Origin: Macquaria australasica
Lineage: Eukaryota; Chordata; Actinopteri; Centrarchiformes; Percichthyidae
Direction of reading: 5' to 3'
Assembly (NCBI GenBank): GCA_005408345.1
Contig: SEMN01000313.1
Coordinates: 481,501 to 545,500, forward strand
Length of the DNA: 64,000 nucleotides
Shown: in pieces, positions 47,901-62,900 of the stretch
Layout of the letters: every line of letters begins with the position of its first letter
Position numbering within the stretch: the first letter of the stretch is position 1
Notes under the pieces: model-generated
Told to the model about the DNA's origin: nothing
Database searches by the model: none
What the model saw: the letters and a program-made list of their open reading frames with translations, nothing else
Program-made: the position numbers and the translations under genes

Positions 47901-50900
47901 TAATAAAAACAGTGTTAATCACGATGAAGGCTAGTATCCTCTTCAGTCCCTACCCCTGTAAACTTTTCATTTTAAAAGGTCACTGACTTGTCACCGACAA
48001 GTTATCTGTTAGCTGTAAGTAATAAAGAATCAACTCTAAAAACTAACAAAATGGAAACTGGAAAGCAAATCTGACTGTAACTGTTTGACAACTGAACTTA
48101 ATATCTTAAGTTTATTGAACTTGTTTTCTCAAGTTCAGTGAACTTAACTCACATTACATTTACATTAAATGAGAACTCGTGAGCCAACTTTGAACAAATT
48201 ATTCAAGTTGAGATCAGTTACTGTAAGGCAGAAGGGGAAATTATGTTTTTGTAAGTTGAACCAGCTTGAAAGTGTTTTACAGTGTAGGGATGTAAAATAG
48301 CATGTATACAAGCTTTCCGTTAGTGAGTGCGGAGCGTACTTTTGCAGATCGCGTGATGGCTCCGATCTCGGAATAGAGGTCGGTGCTCTGAGGGAAGTTC
48401 TCCACCACCGCGGAGCAGACGTGATGCAGCAGAGACTGCTTATGAACCGTGTCCTTCACCTCCGGAACCTTCTCCAAGTACGTCATCTCGAAGCCTTTAG
48501 CCTGGACACACAGATCTCTTTAGTTATTTCTGTGTTCCCTTAAATGCTTTCCTATGTAATAACACACTGTCTAATATGTGATGTAATTTTTAATCTACTA
48601 AGTACAGGCTTAGAAAATCCACACTCCATTAAAATCTCTACAATTACTACAAACAAAAGAAGCTTGTCATTATGTCCCAGTATGATGAAGTGAACCTGTA
48701 ACGGTCATGACTCACATTGGTGCCATTGAGGAAGTTTCCAATAGAGAGCAGCGTGGAGAGGATGTAGCGTAGAGTTTTGTTCTTCTCCAGCTGTTCCATA
48801 CCCTCCTTTAGATCCTGCAGCGGCTCTGCTACTTCCTGAGAGGATTAAAACACACACATACACACACGTCATTAGTTGAGTCAATTAAGACTCCCCAAAA
48901 ACATGTGTTTTCATAAGTCTAGAGGTATGTAAGTGGTGAGCAGGTGCATCTAGTCTCCCACCACAAGTCATCTGGGCTGGTTTGAGGTCATGAGAGGTCG
49001 TTTAAAGGTCTCTGCCTCGGTCAGCCTTCGCTATCCAAACGTGCTTCTGATTACATGAAGCTTTTGTTTTTGTGCAGCGGCTTCTCTTGTGCGCATGTGT
49101 TTGTGTGCCTGCCTGCACGGTATGATGCCCTCCATTAAGCGTCCCGCTACCAAAAACCGTCCCACAGAGTCGGGTCGGGGAACGCCGCTCTGCCGAACGT
49201 GCGGTCAGGAATCGTGCCTTTCATGGAGAGATTAAAGGCGACTGCATCCTGCGGAAAGCCGTAAAATTTGCAGGACAGAAACGGAGGGGTGGCGTGTTTT
49301 TCATTCCCTGGGTCTTTTGACTTTGAACTTCTCCTCCTGGATGCATTCTTCGCCCGAGTAAAACATGGTGTGCCAGAAGAAGACTGGGTGCCGCTAATAA
49401 GCGTGCATTTTTTGTTATGTTGTTATGATGTAACTGTGTTGATGTTTTACGGATGTTGTTTGTACTAAAAGGGATGTTGATACTTACAGACACGGGCATA
49501 AGACACACACACACATATGCACACATGCTGTGCACATTTACTCAAAGCTCTATGGTGCAGAGTTCATTTGGCTTTGTCTGTTCCTGCTTTAATAAAACCA
49601 GATTCACTCTCTCAGTATGATTTTAAATGTGTGTTGGTTTTGGTTTGTACCTTTTCTTTTTTCAAACTGCCCCATGTGTGTTCATACAGACCTTCTCGGT
49701 TGCCTCGTAGTCCATCTTGAAGGCCCAGAGTTGGAGTCTGGCAGAGAGCTCGCTTATGGAGGACAGAGTGAGGAGGAACTGCTCTGCTGAGCCCAGCGGG
49801 ACATCTGGGTTGGCCAGCTGGGCCTCCTGGATCTTCTGCTTCTCCTCCTCTGTGGGGATCATAGTCAGGATTTTCTGGAGGGCAAAGGGACAGAGTGAGG
49901 TAAGACAGGACAGCAGTATCTGGGCGATGAAGGGTTTGGGGAGTTTCAATCATGCTCATCACTTTCCCTCTTTATCACTATTGTCTGTATCCCTCACCTC
50001 TATGCCCTCCTTGTTGAGCGCGTACTCGTCAAAGTTAAGGATGGCCGTCTTGATAGTGCGAGGAGGAGGCAGCACCGTCAGACCGATGTTGATGGCGTTA
50101 CTCCTCTTGGAGTCCAAAACGATGATCTCCTGACGCTTGCCGTCTGCTGCTGTTTTCTAGGACACAAAAAATACAGAGCAGGTCAATGCTGGGTCTCCCC
50201 CCTCTGGGGGGACCCCCGCTTTATGGGCTTGTAAGGATTAGAGGGATCATCACTCAGGTTACACTGACTGCAGCTGTGGGAACTATATAGTTAGTAGGAG
50301 CAGGAAATACCATTACAGGTTAAGTCTGTACAGTATGTGTATGTGTGTTTACATGGGTGTTTGCAGTCATATTGTCACTGTATGTGAACATATGACCTCA
50401 CCAGCACTTGAGGCCATTATAAGCTATTAATGGAAGGAAGTCGTAATATGTCATCACATAAAAGTGGAACAGAGTAGTTGCTAAGACCTGGTTACCGCCA
50501 CTAGGAAGTTACATACTCACCATATGGAGACTGAAACATTACAGTACAACTACTATTTCCTCTATTGAGTTGTTGCATGTTACAGTTTATGCAGTTATGA
50601 TATGTAAGACTAACTTAATTTTTCAAGTATGCTTTTTATTGATCCAAATATTTATATTTTACTGTTACATTTAATATTTGTTAACATTTATAGTGTCGCC
50701 ATACTTGTTAATGTGAGAAACATACAATAAAGCCAAAGTCAAAAAATTAAAGATTTAATTGAAAATTTCGACTTTTGTTTATCTCTCTTTTCAACTGTTG
50801 TTTTAATGTGAAATGTGGAATAATGTTCCTGTTAACGTTAGGCAAATGAATCAGTCAGACAGGGAAAAACTGAAAACTGAGATCAAAAGGAGAAAAGTTT

Positions 50901-53900
50901 GAAAACTAGCAAAGACTGATGGTTGTATAACTAAGAAATACATGTTACCAAATTATACCAACCATGTTGGTGAAAACCTGCGTGAAATTGATTTGAACCT
51001 TGCAGTCTCTAATCTTTAATATCTAAAACACATACTTAACATTCTGATGGGTAATAGCACCTAAAGAAGGGAACAAAGGAGAGTCTGCCAAAGCAATAAC
51101 AAAACAGTGTCAGTAAAGCTTGCTCTGACCTCTGATGGCTTCAATGTTCTGGTGGTCCTCTAAATCTTGGATTCTCTCATTAACTGACAGCTTTGCTTGA
51201 GCTGCTTCGATACTACAGCTGCAGACCACCATCATACCATTCCATTAAGCACCATCCGTTACTAACTGGTTCGGCTCTAACAGAAGTTGTGGTTTTGAAG
51301 CAGTGGCTCAGGAGTTCAAAGCGGGAGAGGCCTGGTTTCAGCTCCCCCATCTTAGCAGACCATACTTTTCTCATTTAGAGGCTTTGTGAGCATTACGAAG
51401 GATTCGAAACTGGATCAGAACACATGTGACCTCGCTTAACCCTTAGAACACCACCTTTCAAGTGCTGGAGATGATGGACACCAAACCCATGGGCTGTGTT
51501 TGTGATAAAGCACCAGCCATAAAAGTACACAAAATGTCACAAGGACAAAATAGACTCCTGCCAAACCTCTGTAGTTTAATGGGGAGCTGATATGACTTTA
51601 AATGTTACATATATAAAGTGGTGGATTGAGAATTTCATACACACAGATCTCATATGCTGGTGCAAGGTGACCAGAAAACATGGCTGTCTTTCCACTAATC
51701 ACTAACAAAAATGTCTAATCTGGTATGGTAGCATCATCTTTGACTGACTCAGACAAATTAAAAATGTAAGGTAAAATGCTGCACCACAGTTGTATGATGC
51801 ATCACTCCTCTAACTTTTGTCAAACCCCAATTACTGGTCAGTCTATCATGTGTGATGTAAGATGAATGGAACTAACAGCACTTCCCTTAGATGCTATTGT
51901 GATTAATAGTTGGGATAGTGAAGGTATTCAGTATCATATAGTGAGACTATAAACCGATGTTCAGGCACTGGTTTTTTACCTTTGTAACTGGTATTTCCTT
52001 GGATTTCGTCTCAAACAGGTGTTCCAGTTTGGCTGTGTCCAACTTTACTGGTTCCAGTTTGGACCAGAGTGAGTCTCCACTCCGCTTGTAGTCCCTGTAC
52101 TGAGAGTCTGTTGGACGCACCTGATCAGAAACAGAACAAGGATGGACTTCATTAAGTAGAGACAAGTGTTAGACTCCCATTTCCTACAATAAAAGAGGTA
52201 AATTAGAGACTCTGAACACAAATTATAGCAGCAACAGGAACAAGTCGAGTGGGTCATTCAGTTTCTGATGACTCCTTAATCATAATTGGCTAATGAAAAA
52301 GTGCTCTCTTCATCTTGATCTGCAGGACCTTCTGCCCAACCAACGATATGGGTCAAATATTTCTGACAAACCAAGAGAGAAGGTGAAGGCCGGTCTGTTT
52401 GGCCGGATGCAGTTTTCTCTTTTGTCCAAAAAGCCTTAGTTGTACCTGACTGATGGAAATGGTAATTGTATCTTGACTCACCTCACTCCAGAAGAGCCTG
52501 ATTGTCTTCTTCTTCTTGTTGAAGAGAGGCGGCTCCGGGGGAGGAGGCACTGGAATTGGGGAGCTAAAGGAAGGGGGAGGAGGAGGACTCATAATCCCAA
52601 TCAAGGGAGGGGGTGGGGGGCAGCTGCCTAGCATGGGTGGGGGTGGAGGGAAGCGGGGGATGCAGGGTGGAGGTGGCGGCGGGGGCGGGAGGTCACCGCA
52701 TCCTCCCATCAAAACAGCATCCAGAATGTCCTTGTCATCATCCTCCGTCAGGTCGGTGAAGTTGATGTCCCCGATGCGCAGCTCTCGAGGGCTGGCCAGG
52801 AGCTGGTCCCAGATCGTATCCGATTCCTTTTTGGGTGGGGGAGGAGGGGGCTCGTTGGCCGGGGCATCCATGTGAGGGTGGGGCGAAACGAGGTCCTTGA
52901 TCAGGTCTCCAAACCGCTCGGCGAACGGTCGGATGGTCCCGCGGATCTCTGATTTGTCAGACCTGTTTTTGCTCTCCTGGTCATCGCCCAGTTGCTGGTC
53001 AGCGTCCTCCCGGGTTTCTTTGTCCTCTCCCTCTTCTTTCTCTTTCTCTTTCTCCTTCTCCGCATCCTCTTCTTCCTCCTCCTCATCACTGGGCTTCTTG
53101 TTCTGGGAGTACAGCATGTCCAGCATGAAGAGCTTGCTGTTGAGAAGTTTACTGCACTGCTCGTTCACCTCTGCCTCCTTAAAGCCTGAGAAGGAGGTTG
53201 ATGGGGGAAGAGGAGAGAGTGATGTAAGAAAGAGTGCACACTGCATGCCATTGTCATTGTCAAGGAGGCTTTAAATCAAAGTACTTTACAGTATTAACTA
53301 AATTAGAAATACAATATCATATATAAATAAATATATATATAAATTAAGAGTCATTAAGAATTACTTTTTTTTTTAATCAAATCTGAAAAATAACCTTGAT
53401 GATGTCATCAGGGTTATCTGGGCTTGGGCTTGAGACCTAACATTTTTAATAGAAAGCCTGCATCACAAACTGGAGGTGTGGAGTTTGAAGGAAGAGGGCA
53501 GGAAGGATCTCCTGACAGAAGCTACTGAGTTGTATTATGGTAACTGCAGGATCTGGTGTTTTTGATGTTTGACCTTTAAAAATCATCATGTATTTTCCCC
53601 TCTATCATTTTCGCAAAACTTTACCCCTTTTCTTTTATGCTCCAACATACAGTGCCTCAAGTCTAAAGCTGGAACTATGCTCCTCCCCCTGCATGTAGGC
53701 GAACGTGCATAAGGGTCGCTCGGAGACGTTCACATGGCTGTTTCTTTTTTACATGTATGTAATATGTGATTACATTTGTTTTTGTCTCCATTTCCAACAC
53801 ACCTCTCAAAAGGAGCTGAATTAACCGATCAACTTGTAAACTTGCTTGACACGCAGGTTGCTCAACAAGTTGTTGACATTTGGGAGGTGTGCAGGTCAGT

Positions 53901-56900
53901 TCCTGTGCAAGCCTCTGCAACCTACAGTAACCCATAGCACCCCTCTTCACACACAGGTTCACAGAGACGTTTAAGTGTGTCCTCAGAGAAGCATAATTCC
54001 AGCTTTACCCTTCTGTAATCGGTCCTGTGTGGTCCTTTTAACATCACTTAAAATTAAGACCATACCACCAACTTTTATGAGTAGCATTGGGACTCTTTGG
54101 GACTTTGCTCTAAAACCCATTTCCCCATGGTTTTGAGACTACAATAGACCTGCTCTTGGTCTTGGTTTATATTCACAGTTGCTCACCAAAATGCATTGTG
54201 TTACTTCCATATCTGCTACTGTAAACTGGCAGCAGAATGACACCCACTCATCGAAGCATTACTCAATATTTCAACAATTCCACGGTGTAACTTGAAACAT
54301 GACTGTAGTGGTGTTAAGTAGTGAAAGTTTTGAATAAGGGTGATGTTTTATACATCGCCTCAACATCCATTTAGTACCATATTAGTTGAGAATATCTTTT
54401 TTTTTAAATCATAATGTTTACATAATGTCAGAATACAGCAGATCATTTCAGTCATTTCAAGAGAATGACAGCTGAATAAATTCTTTAAAATCAATTTACT
54501 GACTTAAACTAGACTTGGAAATGTCACTTGAACGTTTGTTCACAATGCCGTGCAAAACTACCCACCATTCTCATTGCTCCCCCTCTCCTCTCTCTCCAGG
54601 GTGCTGCTGGCAGAGGAGATGCTGGAGGCCGAGCAGTTGTCCTTCTCATTCACCTCCTCATTCTGTCGCTCCTTGTCGCTAAGGATGCCGCTGTCCTCCT
54701 CCGCTTCCTCTTTCTCCTTCTCCGGCTCCTGCTCACGCTCTTCACCTTCCTCCTCCTTTTCTGCTGCCGCTTCTTCCTGTGCGTCCTCCTGTACTTCCAC
54801 CTCGACCTCCTCCTCTTCCTCCTCTTTCTGTTCTTCCTCTTCTTCAGCAGCGGTCTCCTTTTCCTCTGTTTCTACACTGGTGCTGGAGTCATCAGCATCT
54901 CCTGTTCATTCACACAGAAACATACTGTAAGGTGTGTGTGACTTATCTGCAATGAAATACTGTTTGAAACGTGACATGGCTGTCTTGGATTTTAAAGGCA
55001 CCTCTGTTTTGTTGCAGGACCAGGCTATGAACAGGAAATGAAGAATTAAGTTCCTGTTTACGTCAAAACACACTCATGTACATGGTACAAACACGTAACT
55101 CAACAGTACAGTCCATGCAGTGATACAGGCGGGGTTAGAATAACACGACACTGTGAGGCCTCATACACTCGCCCCATTTGAGCTACAGTACCTCAGCTCA
55201 TGGCTGCGCATGCACTCAGCTCCAAAACAAGGCTGTTTTCTTACACAAGATGTTTTAGCATCCCGCTTTCAAAAACCTCTTTCAAAGACCCATTTGACCC
55301 TTTCACCCATATCCTCTCTGTGTGTGTTTTTTTCTGTCTACCTCCCCTGACGGTGTCCCCCCCTCTCCCTCAGTATTTTCCACAATCTGTCTCACCTCTC
55401 CCTCTTCTGCTCACGCCTGCATGCTAATTTAAATGGTAGGCTGCAAACTGGAACAATTTAAGGTTAAGAATGATTGCTTTGGGGCGCACAGTTGGGAATT
55501 AAACTAGTGACCTCCTGGTTTTAATTATAAGTCCCCAAAGTATTAACCAGCAGAATTCAAAGTCATACAAGTGCTCGGAACTACGAGACCTTTAACACAC
55601 GCAACCTTAAAGTTATAATACTCAAGTAAACTTTTTTCATTGTTAGGGTGGAGTCCATTGTTGTGCTGGATTCATATTACCTTCACACACATGAGGGATA
55701 CACAGGAAACAATGCATGTATGCAATCTAACAATGATAATGTAATTTTATTTCAGTGATATTAGTACTAACAGAAATCGGTCACCCAAAATACTTCTACA
55801 AAACAATACATCGCCATTTTCTGAATTTCTTTTTGACAGCGGATCAGTTTTAAATATTACACGGAGTAATGGAACAAGAAGGAGTAGCCACAGTGAGACA
55901 GGATGCACACATCCAACTTTTCAGCAAGGTAACCAACTCTGTTCACTGTCTTACAGCAACATAAAATCAGATCGCGGTTGCAATTATTATTGACCAACCT
56001 CTTTGTTAAACAACAAGTGTTTGTTTGGCTGCACTGTAAACAACTCTTCTGTTGTATTTTTGACAAAGTAGCTGCTCAGTGAGTGTAAGTTAGTGCTATA
56101 GAATTAAACAGTAATTGCTGTTACCACAGTAACCACAGGTGTTGCAAAATCAACCGTGACTAAAATCTTAAGGATTATTACTTTAAATTGTGTTAAACCA
56201 CCATTATATGATCATAACACCAAAAAGTATTTCATAGCAGAGTTTAGCATAAACTAACATAAGCTAGCATAATCCCTTTAAATTCTTATTTCAGTAGTAG
56301 TAATAGTAGTAGTAGTGCTAACAGCACTAGCAGAAGAAATGGCAGCAATCCTAGCAGTGGTAGTAGACGTAGTAATGCTGAATACTATTGTATATTTCAA
56401 TACAAAACCTAATTGGTGGCTTTTGGCTACAGTATTGTAATTAAATCCTCTAAACAAACAGGGGAGCTGTTGTTAAATTTTACGTGACTATGTTTAGTTG
56501 ACTACATGTCAGTCTTACATCTAAGCATTTTTGACATGTTAATAACTCACAACCCCAAAGACACACCATGTTGTTAGTCAATACGTTCATCCATCAGATA
56601 TGACAGCTACTCCATCAGAACAGTATTTTCAGTTGGCCTACCAGTCTCAGAGGGCGTGTAGGGGGTGGTGGGGGTCCCGGCTTCGAGGTCGGCCTCTGTG
56701 TCCTCCTGGGAAGCGAAGGAGGATGGGGTGCTGCTGCGCGATGACGAGGGCCAGGCCTCCGAAGGCTCAAAGGTCAGGTTGAGGTCAGGGCGAGTCCTCG
56801 ACACCCTAACGTGCTCCCTCTCGTACTCCTCCGCCGCCAGACGCTCCACGTTCTTATACCTGAAGAAGAGGGAGAGAGAGGGAGGATCAGAGGAGGAAAG

Positions 56901-59900
56901 AGGCAAAAATAGTCAGAGACAATGCACCTTCTGTCTCTTCTCTCAGTATTGCCCTAAACTACTTTTCACTCTTTGCCAATTTACTTGAATTCATCACAAA
57001 CATCCAACCCACTATGTTTACCTTAAAAACCTCAGACCATTCCCCACTGTTTTCTCCTCTACAGCTGCCATGCCACCTCCTCACACTATAAGCTCACCTC
57101 ACTCCTCTACCTCGCCCCATTAATCGTCCACGAAGCATTCAAATACATTCATCACACAAATCCTGAGTGTCACCATCCTGCTCTCCTCTCCTGTCTAGCC
57201 AAATGGTCAGCTATCACCAACAGTCCAAATATGCAACCAGAGGGAGTTAAAGAGAAGAAGAGACAGTGTTAGGGAGGGAGGGTGTAGAGGAAAGGAGAAC
57301 GACAGGAGAGAAGAATGGGAGAGATGGGGAGAAGGTAATGTTAGTTTGGCTGCTGAAAGGCCAAACATCAGAAGTGAATCAGAGTAAACCTGTTCAAGAT
57401 GTGCCTCGATCAGCTCTCCTCCCTTGTCCTTTTCCTTCCTCTCTTCCACCCTTTCTCCCCCTACCAAACTTTTACCATTTAACCTGCCGGCCAAAACAGA
57501 GATTTGGAGCACTGAATCAACCCTCTCTCTCTCTCTCTTTCTTTCTCTAACCCCTCCTCTTTCCCACCGTACCATGAATGTGTGGAGCTTCTGTTCAGAG
57601 TTCATTAGCATCAGGCCATTTCAGAGGTCTGAAGAAACTGGATACCAATATATATGTGTGTGTTTGTGTGCATGTGCATGTGATTAAGAGTGAAATGGAG
57701 TGAGTGAGCCAACTGTGTATTGTGTGCTTCAACTCGGACCAAAACCTTCACTGTGCTGTATGTCCTTTCACACTTGGAAATAAAGTGAGAGATAGTTTGC
57801 AAAACACTCTAACATATCAGACTGTGAACAGTGTTCTGTCCATGAATCATTCTTTGATAAGCTGTTTACTGTATGTGTCCGCTAAGCTGTACTCAACCAA
57901 TATGTCCAAGTATTATCAAATATTGCTATTGTATTAAAAGTCTGTAACACCCAGTCAGGAAAGATATGATTGATACCATGGATGATGATGATATAACATG
58001 GCTTGTAATTAGCAACACATAGTAAACAAACTTTGTGTTCAGAGGCTTTAACAAAGCACAGATATTTGCTACATGCGTCAGGAACCTGTTTCAGTCCAAC
58101 TCTACACCATTAACAATCATTTTTGGACTCAGTAGTCTGTCATTAAGCCCGTCCTATTTCATGCAAGTCCTTTTTGTCCAGGTGTTACAGTGCTGTATCT
58201 TGTCTGACAGATGCATCCCTCAGGGAGGTGAGCCGGGGTAAAAACTCATGTTTTCCTGATAACCGTGACGCCCAGATACACCATAAATACATCAACCTCT
58301 GCTGTGGATACATCTCCCTCGTGCTCACTCAGCAGCTCATCCCCCTCTCTGGCTTTCTGTTCACCCCGTCTGACGTTTGTTTGTTTCCTCTGTCTGCTGT
58401 TGAATCCAACTGCTCTTAGTTTGTCTTTTTTTTGCTCTGTCTCCCTCTATTTCTCTTCACTCTGACTCTATGACACCACGTATTGTTTTTTCATTATTGT
58501 ATCAACAGTGCTTTAAATTGAGGGTGAAAGAGGTCTGAGCCTATAGAAAAGGCTACAGAACTTGGCACAGTGCACAGACAGTCAAAAGAGGAATAAGAAG
58601 AAGAAAAGGGAGGAGAAGGAGAGAAAGAGGAGGAAGAAGAAGGAGCTTTAGCTTCTCATATTAGAAATATTGTGATGATCAGAACATTGGATTTGGTCCC
58701 AAATCTGATCGTGACCTCACCTACCCTCTGGAGTAAATCTCTTGCTTCCTGTGATTCCCATTTGCACACAAACGTACATTTATTAGCCTCATGAAAATTC
58801 TTCTTGTGTGTGTGTTTAAACGTACGCGTGCTTGGATAAAAAAGTGTGTCTATGTACGTGCACGTGCATTCAGTGTGAAAAGCTCGACGAATCCTGGAAT
58901 CTGATTTTCTCACAGCATGCAGCCAAAACAATCAAGCCTTTGGCAGAGCGCAGCAGTTAAAATCCAACTCCTTAAGAAAGGAGAAAACAGGCAGACGGAG
59001 CAAAGAAAATCGGTTCAGCATCCCCCCAGCCTCTGGCAGCAAAGGGCACCTTTTTAACCTGAAAACAATTACACTATTACCGAGCTTCCCAAACCACAGA
59101 CTGAAACATATTCCCCCGCGGGTTCAGCTGTTCTGTGAGTGTGTGCGGGTTTGATTTAGTGCACACACTTACCTCTCCTCCCGCGCAAGCCTGGCCTCTT
59201 CCATCTTATCCACATAGTCGCGACTGTGAGAGACACACAAACAGAGATGTTTGAAACATAATAATACCCTACACCAGTATGGTCTTCTGTAGACCTGCCA
59301 GTGTGAATATGACATGTTTGCACATCATGCATACAAGCAGTTAAGGTACTGGTGTAACATATAATTCCAGATTCTTTCTTATATGTTTTCTATGGTAAAA
59401 TCATAACTGTACACTGTTTAAAAAATATATTAAATGTAAATATTATGCACTTATTTTGCACACTCATTATTCTGTAATTCATAATTTTATACTTTCATTT
59501 ACACAGTCATGCTTATTCTTTCGTTGATATGTATTAATTATATATTTGAAACAGCCAGCAGCCAGTTAGCTTAGCTTAGCATAAAGACTGGGAACCTGGC
59601 CTGGCTCTGTCCGAAAGTCAAGGTAAATCTACCTACCAATACCTCTAAAGCTCACTAACTAACACGTCCCAAGTGTAACAATGACAAGTTGCATTTTTAT
59701 GTAATCTATTCTCTCATCACAAACTGCTTTCAAAAACCAAGCCAGCGACGCCTCACCTGTGCTTGTTCCTCTCCTCTCTCTCTATCCTCTGCAGTCTCTC
59801 CTCTCTCTCCACGCGGCGGCGCTCTCGCTCGGCCGCCAGAGATTCCTGGTGTTGTCGGTAGGAGGAGGACAGGAGACCTCCCAAAGCAGGCCTGAAGGAA

Positions 59901-62900
59901 AGAGAGAGAGGAGAAAACAAATAAGTTTGATTACACCACTGCACAGTCAGTGTTATTCTGTGATCCTCAAGCACCACGTGGGTTTGTAAAACACACTTCC
60001 ACATAGTGCGATAATAAACATTTATTCCAGGACATTTTTATTCTTTATTATTTATTGATTATCGTGCCATGTACGAAGGATTTAGATGATGTTCCATAAT
60101 GAATGCATCACTGTTTTTTCATCTAATAGTTTCTGCTGCACTAATTGTGATAGAATATGACAATATGAATAGCTAAATCTGTTCATGAACATAACACCAC
60201 ATGGGCTCCTTGCATATGCAGAGCTTCTATATGTGTAAGTATGTATGTAAACACACCATAAATTCTGTTTTAATGAGTTTTATTCTCCATGGAGGAAATA
60301 TGAGCAGCTCAGTAACTAGGGACCCAGAGAGCTGAGATCACATTCACTTCAGTATGTCATCACCATGAATGCACCGCGGGGCTGCACACAGTCCATACTT
60401 GTTACACATGTGAGTGTGTGCGTGAACACACATGAATATGTACTTGTACGTGAACTCGTTTAAAGTACACAAGTGTGTATTTTAAGGCCGTGTGCGTGTG
60501 CAGGCACATGCCGGTGCAGAGTCCTCTCACCTGGAGCTGGTGGGCGTACTTGGGGTGCTGAGAGAGGAGTAGGACATGACACCTCCATTCCTGGGTGAGA
60601 AAACGGGAGACAGTGAGTGACCTCTACAGTCAGCCAGTTACGCGACACCTTGCCAACTAACTCATCAGTGCGAAACTGGTGGCGAGAAACAAATGTGACA
60701 CCTTGTTACGTAACAGGAATGCTGTTGGTGCAACACTACAGTGACCCTAATTAGTAACTGCTGTCGTTTTTATTCCCTTATGTTTCTGGAAAATTCCAGG
60801 CAAGGTGTCCCTCCTCACTTACAGTCCACTGTGAATCTGAAAAGACCCTTTGCTTGTCATTTAGCCAGTGTTAGCAGGCAGCAGATTTCTTTTTTGGTAT
60901 GTTATTTAAGGTTCTGGTAACACATGCAAAATAACAAGAGGGGAAATATTAATATATTGCAAAGGTGACCACAAGGAACTCAACTTCTGCTTGAATATGC
61001 AGGGCTGTAAATCGTAGCATCTGAATATAGCATTAGCATAACAAGCTATGTATAGGTGAGGTGTAGGTCATATGGAAATACAGTCCTATCCAGCAACAAC
61101 AGACAAACACAACAGTGGACAGTGAATGGAGAAAGTAAGGATGAGAAAATGCAAAGTTCTACTAAAATGATCAAGCTAAGAAGCAAGAAGTGACTATACA
61201 GATATACAGGTGAAGAGCAGAAAAAGGCATGTGTGAAAACACTACAGTACTTGCACAGTTCTTGAAAAGAAGGGAAAAGGCCGTGGCACTGGGAAACAAA
61301 GTGAGGATTGCAAACAAGTGCGGGCTATCCACGCATTGTCAGAACTAAGAAAGGGAGATGTGAAGGAACAACAGGTGATAATAACAGCGGCGACAATCTG
61401 AAGGTGAGAAGCCGTGCAGTCAAAGAGGTGAAAAGAACTGGTGAACAGGGGAGGTGATGAACAACAAAAGTGATGTGAAGAGATCCAAGCTGGTGCCAGG
61501 ATAAAAGCAAGAAACCGAAAAAGGGAAAGTGCGAAAAACGTCGAAGAGATGCAAGGAAAGCTGCCTGTGCTTCTTGAACTCATGGGAGATTGAGTTCTGC
61601 TGTCCGTCTGACCTGGGAGACGTCGTTTGGGGCGACCCTTCACCGGGTTTGGCCAGAGCCGGGGGCGACGGCTCCTCGTCGAGGTCGTAGGAGAAGAGGT
61701 GGAAGGGCGAGTGGGGCAGGTAGGGTAGCCGGTCGGGGGAAGGGCGGGAGCTGCAGCGTGATGGCGGGCTGACCTCCTTGTTAGCCGGGACGGTGACGAC
61801 GGACCTCTTCCTGGCCAGCAGGGAGGCCAGAAGGGAGGTTTGGGCTGGGGGGCTGAGGGGGGAGGAGACGTGAGGAGAGGAGGTGGGGGTAGAGGGGCAG
61901 CGGAGGGTGGGGGTAGAGGGGCAGTGGAGGGTGGGTGCTGAAGGCGGTTCAGTCCGATTCCTCTGCTCCTCCTCTTTGATATTCTCCTTTCTGGAAGTGA
62001 TGGTGATGGACTGGAGGGTTGTTCGGTGAACTATGGATGGAAGATGTCTGGCCGGGCTAGGAACAGAGGAATGGATTGAGAGGAACAAATGGATGAAAGA
62101 TTAAGTGTGCAAATGTACGAGAAGTAGGACCATGTGTACCCTACATTGATGCTAATAAGAACATAGGCCACAAGGAGATCAAATCAACCAGATATACAAC
62201 AGAAAACAGTGACAAACGAGACATTTAGTAGCTTTGTGGCTTTATATATAGACCCTCTAGATATATAAGAAGACCACAGGACATTATTTCATTTCCATGT
62301 TACCACCATGTCCTAAAATACCTGGGGGTGGTCTGTTTAGACACTGTATCAGCCCCCTCCTGCTCATCCGAATCAGACTCAGTCACTGGAGTCTCCTCTT
62401 CCTCCTCCTCCTCTATCCCATCCTCACATTCCTCCTCACTGTGGAGGTAAACGGGGGAGGGTGGATGGATGAACGGATGGATGAGGAGGGGGACATTTAC
62501 GGGAAGGATTGAGGGAGAGATGATGCGATACATAAGAACAGCATGCAAATGGAAATCACCACACTTTTGAAGAAATCAAGAGATGGAACAGAGGAAGGGG
62601 AGAGATGGAGGGTTAGAAAAGACTGACTTGTGGAAAAAATGATGTTTGCAGCTGCACGACCAAACCGCACAAACTCAGAGACAACAAACAGGGACAAAGA
62701 GATAAAGAGATAGAAAGGATTAAGACAAGAGAGATGAAGTAGGGGAAAGGGGGGATGAATGTTTCTCATTACACACTCCTTGCCTCAAGTAAGGTAGTTT
62801 TACATGCACACAAAGACAAAATATGATGACAAGGAACAGGGGAAGGAATGCTAAGAGGAGAATATGCCACGGCTGAACAACTGACTTGAGATCAGTGTCA

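Noticed and set aside
52440..53274. Plus-strand Gly/Ser-rich open frames
   Set aside because: Mirror image of the proline- and glutamate-rich FH1 exon of fhod3 on the minus strand.
54528..54941. Plus-strand Leu/Phe/Ser-rich open frames resembling a membrane protein
   Set aside because: Antisense of the Glu-rich fhod3 exon; GAG/GAA codons read as CTC/TTC.
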